A stretch of 64,000 nucleotides of DNA. It comes from Bryopsis sp. KO-2023. Lineage: Eukaryota > Chlorophyta > Ulvophyceae > Bryopsidales > Bryopsidaceae. This document shows positions 55,291 to 64,000 of the stretch, piece after piece. The notes under the pieces are model-generated. The model was not told where the DNA came from. It did no database searches and saw nothing but the letters and a program-made list of their open reading frames with translations. Numbering within the stretch: the stretch's first letter is position 1; each line of letters begins with the position of its first letter. The position numbers and the translations under genes were made by a program. The DNA lies in contig BSYQ01000015.1 of the NCBI GenBank assembly GCA_030272585.1, forward strand, positions 434,001 to 498,000, given 5' to 3'.

Positions 55291-58200
55291 CTACCCAACA
55301 GAATTACTGCTTTCCACAGCTGTGAATTCTTTTGTGTACTCGTAGAGCTCAAGACAGTCCAACGAGGTTCTTCCACTCCACAAGACCTGCTCCCAAGCGT
55401 ACGCTTCGACCATTTTCAGTGCGATGGTCTTCTGTGCGATTGGCGGCTGGATTCGGTAGATTCTGGTTCGTGTGTCAACAGTTGAATTGCTTAAACCGAG
55501 CGGAACAACTGTGATAACGCCATTGTAAGTTCCTGCAGTTGGGGCGGTGCCAGCTACTAGCGGTGGCAATTGTGGAGTCTCACACGATAAAACGAAGAGA
55601 GGAAAAAAGCGACTTTGCTGGATGGTGTAGTTCTATGGTGTAGCTTAGAATCAAGTAAGACATGGAGAGGAACACCCAAAATCATTCAAATCATACATAC
55701 ATTTGCCTGGCTACAAGTTGCCCGCCTGTGTTATCCAGATCACAAGAGTTCACCATATCATTTCCATAATCGCACACAAAAACCCAACAAAAAATTCATC
55801 AAAAAGAAAAATACATACCATGAAAATATCCATAAAAAATAACATATTGCAGTCCTGCTTATTTGCTTCCTCCCTGTTCGTTTTTTTTCTCAATCAAAGT
55901 GGCAAGAAGTTGTTCGCCACCAAACCTTACCCACTGAGAGTATAGTTTATCACCCATCGTTTTTCTGTTGCATTTCGTCACCTGGAGAACAAAACCCATT
56001 TCAAAATCAACATCGATATGGCCTGTATTGATCCATTCCATTTTCACCCAAGTTTGCACTAGCAGGTGGGAGGATATTCACTGCAGCCCACTCAGCAATC
56101 ATCCATACAGGAGCAAAACCATTAGCGTTTCTGTTTGTGTTTTTTTCGTATCGACACCAGATGGCCCCCCCCCCCCTCGAATCTGGTCAAATCAGCATTA
56201 TGGAGATATTATCTGCTAACAGTCAGGGTTTGAACCTTTCTCCATCTGTCATGCTCCTTGGCCTCCTCAAGATAATCCGAAATCGGGAAATTCGTTGTTG
56301 CACTGGGCCCCTTCATTCGGACCCTAGCCCTGTCATAGCTTCTGCCAGCATCTGCCTCATTCTGATGGAGCCCCAAGTAGATGTTGCGATTTCCAGATAC
56401 CCCGATCCGGGCCTCCCAGTGGCCTACAGCAAGCCAATAACCAAACCTTCATTCAAACAATCATATTCATGCATTATGTTTAAAAAATTCCATCAATTAT
56501 GAGTCTTGAGAATATGAAAAAGCAAGTACATGCTCTAACACTTGTTGGAAAAACATAAAACTGAAGCTCCCAGAAGGATGACCCCCCTTTTACAGTTTGA
56601 ATAATTGTGTTTTAATTGAAAAAGGGAGGAAAAAACACCGGAGCAATTGTCCTGCCAGACCAAAAAAATGTAATTATTAACCCAACTGAAATTTTATTGT
56701 CCTGCAATGTGTGTCAGACTGGCAACTCGAAGCTAGCCATGTCAAAATGATGTGACTGAGTCCTCACCATTCGGGTGCTTAGTCACCCCTCTGAATTTGC
56801 AGTTTCCCCTGGTGAATCCATTACTGAAGCGCCGGACTAGGGTCAGCACCTCTTTCACAGTGGGCTCTTCAGCAGCTACCAAGTCCAAGAATTTGGCATA
56901 CCTAACGTCCCCCCGCTTATATATTAATATTTTATGTATTTGTTACGTTCACCAACAGTTTTTTTTACCACGTATTGAATAACCCACTGATCATAGGCGT
57001 AGCCAGGAGGGGGCCTGGGAGGGGCCTGGCTCCACCAAGATTGGGTGAGCCACACACAAAAATGCAGAAAAAATTACGAATGGGAAAAGAGTTGATATAT
57101 TTATGTGTATGTTTCTTTCACCGCCCCCTCCCCCCCCAAAAAAAAACTTTCTGACCCCCCCCAAGTGTATCACCTGGCTACGCCTATCCCCCTCATGTTG
57201 AAGAGTGATGGATTTGTGGCTTTGGACTTTATTGCTGAGAATCAGGTTTATTGTAGCCTGATTAAACGAAGCAAATTTGATTTGATTTCCAACAGGGGGG
57301 AAATGGACTTGCCTTTCTAGTGGAAGGTTTGTGGCTACATCCCTGCCTCTATCACAGAGAACCGCCATATCATAAGCAGTGGCTGCTTTCACCGCACTGT
57401 CATAGCATCCCAAGTAGACTTGCTTTCGCAGGCTGGGTATCCAAATGTGGGCCTCCCACCTGGGAACCGTGGAATCTTGAAAATCAGTCATCCACAAAAA
57501 CGATCATGAGCATTGGGAAAGTTGGATAATCGTTCTCGAATAGACCCACCCCAGAGAAAACGACCCAGTCTACCTTCTGTTACGGCTGTGCTTGACCACT
57601 CCGGTAAATGCTGGAGCTTTTCCCTCGTCCAGTTCAGGTGTAGCAACAGACATAATTTCGTTCATTATCATTGACATGCCCGAGTCAGGCTTCTTTTCCC
57701 CACTTGAAGGTTCCGTGGCCCCTGATTGATCACTCGATACAACACCAGCCACCTGATCGGCCTTTTCCCCACATTGATCGGCGCCTTTGTCAACGGACAG
57801 ACCAGTGGTCGAAAGACTGGCACCCTCAATGTGATGGCTTGATCCCTCGGATGTTTGGCCATGGAAAAAAGACTGGCTTGTATCCTCTTGGCTCTTCCCA
57901 CTTGACATCAGTGTTTGAGGTTTGCTTAGGTTGTCTGAAAAGCCTGCCTGGCTGATCTCAATTTGGCTCACCTCAGGTACTTTTTCCCTGAGGCCCATGC
58001 CATAAAACAAATCAGATTCAGCCAAGCAGGCCCCAGATTCATAGCGGTCATCCAGCGGGCCCTCAAATTCCGGTGCGAATATGCTGTGCATCTGTGTGAA
58101 AAAATCCTCCTCCTCCTCCATAATGACTGACCGGGGGCCTCTTCCACCATACGTTTCAGCGAAGCCAATAACCCGTGAGGGCAAGGGATCGATCCCCTGC

Positions 58201-59363
58201 TCATGGGCCGGCATCTGCGCGACATACGGAAATCGATCAACATCATAGCCATCGGCGCGGTGAGAACGGTGTGTTGGCTCAGTTTCTTTTTCTTACTCCT
58301 ATGTAGCTTGAGTCTACGCGGTCGCCGGCCTTCGATGGCGGTGGAGTTACGCAGGTGGACTGGGCTCCTTGATCAGCATTGTCGTGAGACAAACCATCGC
58401 TAGAAGGATGTTCATTTGGATGCGTGGGGCCGTCTGCGAGGTCGGCATTCTTATCAGGAACTCCAAAGAAAACATACAGCATGCATGGGAACGCGGCAAC
58501 TGGAACGAGCGCTGGTAGCCACACAATCGAAACCCCAGGAAATTAATATATATCAAGATTACCTTCGCCTTCAACAGCACCACACTGAGACAAATGGGAC
58601 ATTAAAGGAGTATTAGCAAAGGTTCTCTCTAGATCTGACTTCGGCTGCGAGGTAGTGCCAAAAAGCGATAGCAGTCGTGGCGGCTCGGACTGTTCGGTCT
58701 GGGTCGGCGGTGTAGCAGAAACCAAGGCTCTCTCAAAACTGCCAAAAAATTCTAGCTGCAAGGCAATGATAACAGCGCGGTAAGAAAGAATGCATCCCGC
58801 CTTCGAAAATGCATGGCCGCACAACAAGGTTTCCTACTCATTATCTTTGTGTGTTCTGCCAAGTGTCTTTCCTCCAGGAAGCTGGTCCAGGCAACTGGGG
58901 ATTTGTGCGTCGGGCGTCTTCTGGGCGGAAAACGATCGAGAGACCCTTATATCGACTAGGAAGTCTTTTCTGGGGGCGTGGCGGCCCATCATTTCTGTGT
59001 CACACCGATGGAATGCAGAAGCCTGGGGAAGTGCATAGCCCAGCATGGCTTTGCCGATCTGGCTGGCGTAGTGCCAACACGGTGAAGAGAAGAGGGCACG
59101 TGCCGACCGCAAGCTTGTCCGTCCGAGATCGGCCTTTTTTCGTCAGCCGTATCCTCATTTGTATCACTATGATCCGCTGGAGGACGCGGGTCGCTGCGAT
59201 TTGAACCCTGTTCAATCAGTTTTAGAGGAGGTTTATTCTGGGCGCCAGGTTGTTTCTTCTGTACTTGAAGGACTTTCGAGTTCGATTGAGCCGCTGGATT
59301 AGGACCGCTCCTTCTACTCTCGACTTTGACGCACAAGCGAGCGCCCGCGACAAGGCTTGGCTT
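55291..59363 (-). CDS. AP2-type transcription factor with two AP2 DNA-binding repeats
   Basis: Firm exons on the minus strand are 59363-59100, 58755-58563, 58460-58297, 58214-57574, 57459-57313, 56901-56768 and 56423-56236, all phase-consistent. A long acidic, Ser-rich N-terminus leads to AP2 repeat 1 (FTGVVKHSRN...WEAHIW...VYLGCYDSAVKAATAYDMA...TNLPLE). A linker of about 25 residues follows, then repeat 2 (FRGVTKHPNG...HWEARIG...IYLGLHQNEADAGRSYDRA...TNFP). This layout is that of the AINTEGUMENTA/AP2 subfamily, nuclear regulators in plants and algae. The intron inside 57312-56902 has a GC donor (AG|GCAAGT). C-terminal exons near 56045-55930 and 55570-55291 (TAG stop at 55291) are probable but not phased. 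The first exon, upstream of 59363, is unresolved. Confidence 0.78.
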
Positions 59364-59762
59364 CTGTAAAAGCCAAGACTACTCACGACCCCCCTTCCCC
59401 ATGCTAGAATGTTGGCACACCATCGCTCTGTTGTTTTCCTTTTCACAGATGAAGAGCTACATGGTGGAATGAAAACTTCTTGTGAGGTGCTCGGCTTCCG
59501 GTTCTTCGTTTCTTTTCAGGCTTTTTTGCGGCATTCTCCGTGTTAGCCCGAGTTTGGGCTGAAACAGATTTCAAGTAAGGATCTCGAACGAAATAGAAGA
59601 GGATGGCGATCGAGGCTTTTTTGATTTTGCGCCCCCAAAACCCTCTGCTCTATTATTCAGCCCAGGCCTGCGACTCGAAGAAACCGAGATGAAAAACTCG
59701 CACGTCCATGAGTTCGTGGGGTTCGAACGATTGCGACGGGAATCAAAAAAACTGATCCCCTT

Positions 59763-60191
59763 GCGTTGGCGTCATCTAAAGCTGCGCCAACGCACCGCAG
59801 GCGCAATGGTCGTTCGTTCTGAGTATTTTCCACAAACAGCGAAAACGGAATCTTACGTTGCCTAAACTTAAGCCCCTCAACGCGGCTTCAGATAACGCTC
59901 TATCACTCTGGCCTTGATGACCGAATCTTACAAAAACCACCCCCTTCCCCAGCGATACCTTGCGTTTGTTAGAACCCCTGGCAATAGCGCCTTGCTGGGG
60001 AAGGGGGTGCTTTTTGTAAGATTCGGTCATCAAGGCCAGAGTGATAGAGCGTTATCTGAAGCCGCGTTGAGGGGCTTAAGTTTAGGCAACGTAAGATTCC
60101 GTTTTCGCTGTTTGTGGAAAATACTCAGAACGAACGACCATCGCGCCTGCGGTACGTTGGCGCAGCTCCAGGGAACAGATAACGCCAACGC
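59763..60191. mobile_element. Fold-back element, 173-bp arms (429 bp)
   Basis: Bases 59781-59953 and 59994-60166 are near-perfect inverted repeats around a 40-base spacer. Outside them the strings GCGTTGGCGTCATCT (59763-59777) and AGATAACGCCAACGC (60177-60191) pair as well, with one mismatch, so the palindrome extends to these ends. No coding sequence or clear target duplication is present. It lies between the AP2 gene and the IQ-motif gene. Confidence 0.85.
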
Positions 60192-60873
60192 TTCTTCGGG
60201 GGAACATAGCAGAATTTGTGGTGTTGCGGATTGGCTGGAGGTCAATAGAGAAACACAACAATAGATCGGGTGTCGACGAATACTGTGTTGTTCTCCACTG
60301 ATGCTTCATGGATATTTCGTTGAAAACTAGCTCGTGGGATTGTATTATTTAGAGTGTATTTTGTGGATGGATGGGTGGACGAGGTTTGGGGCTCCAGTCT
60401 CAGGATGCGCCAAAGTGGGGTAGTGGCGGTGGTGGTGTCTATTCGAATTTAACTTTTGTTCGAGTGGAGCAGTTTGTAAGTCAAAGAGAAGGTCAATGAA
60501 AATTGCTGCTATGGCGGAGTATTGCCGAGTTTGCCAGAGCCAGGGCCGAACCGACGATTTGCATTGTTCGAAAGGGTGGACGTTCGTTTGCACCCCAACC
60601 GTCGCATTTTTTCAATTTTTTTGATGCTGCCATTGGAATAAATCAACTTTGGAGGTGATAAATCATACCAACGGCGCTGAAGTTTCCTCCATTCAATAAA
60701 GCCGAGGTACACACAAAAATGTTATTCCCAAACATAGAAAACCCAACCATACTGAGCAGAAAATTGATTCGGCACCCCCCCCCCAACACACACATCTCTC
60801 TTCACTGAAACCGCTCAACTGCTAGATTGAAACAATCGTTGGCGCAAAAGGACCGACCCGTGCCAATCCATAG
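60192..60873. other. Intergenic, nothing firm
   Basis: 5' flank of the IQ-motif gene. A 37-codon plus-strand frame at about 60510 (MAEYCRVCQSQGRTDDLHC) has paired cysteines but no splice donor linking it to the next gene. It is noted only as a possible leader exon. Confidence 0.4.
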
Positions 60874-63829
60874 ATGTTCGACGAGGATTCGGTGGCCGTG
60901 TGGGTGAGCCGCCGGTGCAGAAATGAGTTCCTTGACCTCATGGCGACGGTGTGTTGCGACGTCGGGTTGGATGAGGTGCTCCCCGACGTCCCTGAACACT
61001 TGGAAGATCTGCGTTACGTAATGCTCAGAAGACCAAAACACACAGGTCACCCTCTTCTCTTTCTGAAGAATCCCAGAGTTTAGTTTGAACAAACAGCCAA
61101 TCTCCTTGTTGCAACACAGCAGAAAGAGACCCCACGACGACACAAAACCACGAGAAAGAACATACATATCAAAACAGAATTGAAAACCGACTGCTCCTGC
61201 GCTTCTGCCCTCTGAAAGGAAGTGGCGCTTTGTGTTCCACAACCCTGAGGCGGCTGCTTTTCATGTAATAATTGTGCGAACCCACATGCTGGGAGGACAA
61301 CGGTGGATTGGCTGATGATTTGTTCCCCGTGGCAGATTGTCGAAGCTGCCTTGGCGATGTGGTTTCTGGCTTCGACCATCCTTCCCCCCATCGAGATGTT
61401 CTGGTGCGACGCTTGCCGAAAAGGCAATACGAACCGCTCTACAGACTCAGGCCCCTCCCTCAAACTCCTCGAGAGCATCGAGCTCTACATTGTCTGAAGC
61501 GCCGCCACCATGGCATATCTGCACGCACTGTCGGGCGCTATCATCCAGTGAGGGAGCCGAAATGGTACACCGATCGGGAGTTGATGGAGCCGCACGGCCT
61601 GCCCAACAGCGAGGAATTTTTACAAGGAGCGAGAGAGGCCCTCCTCGCAGCGGCCCGAAATGGTAAAAGAAACGATTTTGATCTTCTCTCCTTGCGATCC
61701 TGCGCATGATAGCATCTCATAGCATCTATCTTTAGCATAGCATCATCTGTGCATGCCACATCAATGATCCCCCCCCAAAAAAAATCGAAATCACAGAAAG
61801 AAACCTCCCCATACAAAAAATATCTGCCACCTAAATATCAATTTCAAGTTTTCTCGGAAGGATCCTTCCCCCACCCAATTTTGTTTCAATCAGAATAAAG
61901 TTTGAAAAGATTTTTCATTTTTGACTGTGCACTTGGCCTGAGTGTTACTTGATTCCCTTTATTTTTTGACAGGGTCATCGATTGATGTGTACCTGGACGG
62001 CTCCATGGAGATGGTTTCTGCAGCAATTTCCATTCAATCTGCTTTTCGTGCATACAGGATTCGACGCCGAATTGATTACTGCAGTATTCTGTTACAGTTC
62101 AGGGCAGCCATATACATTCAACGCTCTTGGCGACAATGTAAGATGATGTTCATTCTGAAAATAGTCCATCCAAGCATCTTGTTATGTGACTGTTAGGACT
62201 GAACAAAATGCCAAGATGCATAACATGATGCATCGATTTCAAGAAACGAACCTGTTGAACAATTGAAGTTGAACTATTGGCCAGGCTTCATTGATATGAC
62301 AGCAATTGTGATGAATTTTTGTGGAAATATATCGTTTAAAAAAAAATAAAACAAAAAGCAAGAAAGCATTGGAAACCTTAACTTAAGTTCCCCCCATGTT
62401 TTCAATTTCCGTAACCACTTGGCCTGTGGGATTAAAATGTTAGTTATTTCTTTCCTAAAACAAATTTCTTATTGTGATCAGTTCCTGACCAGAAGTCCAT
62501 TGGCTTTTTGTTCAACAAGTTCTCTTCAAGGGTCGCCTTGAATGTCTGTCCGGAATGAAAAGCATTGTCAATTCGATGGCTGGAGAGGGGCACTTGACCC
62601 CCCTGATGTGTATGGATGTAAGAGGGGATGTCATTCTAAGGGAGGCCGAAAGGAATCCGATGCCGCCCAGCGAAAGGTGAGCGGAAGCTTCTCTCCAGCT
62701 TCCAAAAAGATTCCAGCTATGATAGTAGTGCTCTTAATGTGCTAGTTTTTTCTCCTGAAGAGCAATTGGCGAATTCAGCTGCCATACTGTCGATAAAAAG
62801 AGACAGCTCCATGTCAATCCTCCTAAATCCGCTTTTTTTTTGAAGAAAAACACTCCACTGCTTCCACCATGCACATCAAATTCTGGATGATGGCTACCCA
62901 CAACTGAATGAAAAGAAACATATCATGACTAAATGCCATGTGGACTTTTTTTTTCAGAATCCATTTTGCTATTGATGACGAAGATCGAGTGATAATAGTG
63001 GCCCCTAATGATTCCATTCGGCCAGGACTGCCAAAATGGCTGGGAGTTGACATTCCGATTGTTTATGAGTCAGACTTGGGGGAAGCTTCTTTGGCCATCG
63101 GTGTGACTGATGCCAAGGATGCTGGCCGATTGATTACTCACAAGACTGACATCAGGGTAACAAAACCAACAAAAAACGGTTCAGGTTTTTTAATGAACAA
63201 TCTCGACCTCCATCCAGGATTTTTTTTTTTTTCAGATTGAATTCAACTTGCTGTAGGGAATACAAATTTTCAAATATACATTGCAGAAAAAATGAAGAGC
63301 ATTTATGTGAGGAATTAAAACTTCTGTAGTTCATCAGAATTTCTTCCCTACACAGAATCGATATCTGCAATTTCCAATTCAAAAATTGTTTTTCCCCTTC
63401 CTTGCTCAGCTTAAAAAAATTTCTGAGTGCAGAATTTTTTTTGGCCATGGGTAGGTACTCTACGATTATGCGACCAATCAGAAAAGCTCCTCATTGACGG
63501 AGGAAATGTCGGAGGATGTATATATGCTTGTGATGTTTTCATCCATAGAAGAGGCCAAAAGGAGAGCTGTTCTTTTGATGACCCTCACTTGGAAGTCATT
63601 GATAAGAGCTGGGGCGAAGATGCTGCCAGTGGCGTGCACAGAATTGGGGAAATCCTTGATAGTGAAAGTAGCCGAGGATGCGGAGATTGCGGACGAGGCA
63701 CGTTTCAACACCCCAATTCTAGCTGAAAAGAATCTGTCTTTTCCAACCTGGAAAAACTCCTTTTTCCCCCTCGGTGGAGAGCGAATATCCTGCACTCACG
63801 CCTTTTGTTTTCCCAGTAGCAAAATATGA
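60874..63829 (+). CDS. IQ-motif protein, family not recognised
   Basis: Six exons join in phase: 60874-61045, 61336-61662, 61973-62137, 62520-62676, 62958-63156 and 63455-63829 (464 aa). Residues about 180-220 hold two IQ-like calmodulin-binding helices (AISIQSAFRAYRIRRR, then AAIYIQRSWRQ), which in other proteins bind calmodulin or EF-hand light chains. Upstream is an Arg/His-rich region (PKRQYEPLYRLRPLP), and downstream an acidic globular-looking part (IDDEDRVIIVAPNDSIRPG). No membrane segments are seen. Many IQ proteins of flagellates are axonemal, but nothing here proves that. The last exon could be spliced further to the right, and the window ends 171 bases later. Confidence 0.6.
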
Positions 63830-64000
63830 TCATTCTATGTACAGGGATGGATTCGAAACGAAATTTAAAGCCAGCAATAAAAGCAATTCCAATAATCAAG
63901 AGGCAGATGTGATCCAACTTGATTAAACCTCTTGCTCTTGTTTTTCAAAGAGCAAGTGATATTGCTTTTACAAAAAAAAAACCCTGGCAATTGGTAATTT
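63830..64000. other. Window end, 3' flank
   Basis: AT-rich sequence after the IQ-motif gene stop, with a short inverted repeat AAGAGCAAGTG-like around 63925-63955. No gene is visible. Confidence 0.4.

Noticed and set aside
60802..61242. 146-codon minus-strand frame
   Set aside because: The plus-strand exon 60874-61045 joins in phase to downstream exons. The minus frame has no continuation.

Overview
This is eukaryotic nuclear DNA. The genes are split by short GT-AG introns, and the first 13 kb are filled with nested transposable elements. The gene set suggests a flagellated, probably photosynthetic microeukaryote. It includes a CFAP57-type axonemal protein, an aromatic amino acid permease with a transit-peptide-like N-terminus, a secreted alpha carbonic anhydrase and a double-AP2-domain transcription factor. 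It also has metazoan-like families: a CD36/LIMP-2 scavenger receptor and a secreted VWA protein. A green or streptophyte-type alga fits best, but that is inference; no rRNA or organelle marker is present to settle it.

Region 1 (1-12993) is a transposon graveyard. A hAT-like element (TIR CAGGGATGCTACAC, 8-bp target duplication GTTTCGAA) spans 1550-12993. Into it went a solo LTR (1601-2105, minus strand) and a full-length Ty3/gypsy chromovirus (2133-12574, target duplication TGTTG). That chromovirus was then hit by four further insertions: 5799-6399, 6500-7567, 7861-8272 and 9398-9862. Three of the four carry 8-bp target duplications and hAT-type ends. Each is filled with copies of its own short word, and several carry tRNA-like (SINE-head) modules. 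The chromovirus is dead: it has a gag frameshift, a stop in the RNase H region and the insertions.

Region 2 (13-31 kb, all plus strand) holds four genes. They are a fused GT2 + GT-C glycosyltransferase (13259-17619), a secreted alpha carbonic anhydrase (18408-20227), an unrecognised 209-aa two-helix membrane protein (22833-24193) and a secreted VWA protein with an expanding acidic minisatellite (25089-30660). The last gene has a 604-bp TIR element in an intron.

Region 3 (34-51 kb) is denser. A permease (minus) and a PPIL1-type cyclophilin (plus) diverge from a gap of about 220 bp. A CD36-family protein (plus) converges on CFAP57 (minus, at least 15 exons). CFAP57 diverges from a CCDC174-like gene (plus).

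Region 4 (51-64 kb) has an unrecognised 279-aa protein (minus), a 134-bp direct-repeat pair, the AP2 factor (minus), a 429-bp fold-back element and an IQ-motif protein (plus). Gene ends were derived by following splice phase by eye. Most models close exactly in frame. The weak points are the 5' end of CFAP57, the first intron of the carbonic anhydrase and both ends of the AP2 gene. Neighbouring genes show no shared pathway, as is usual for a eukaryotic chromosome.
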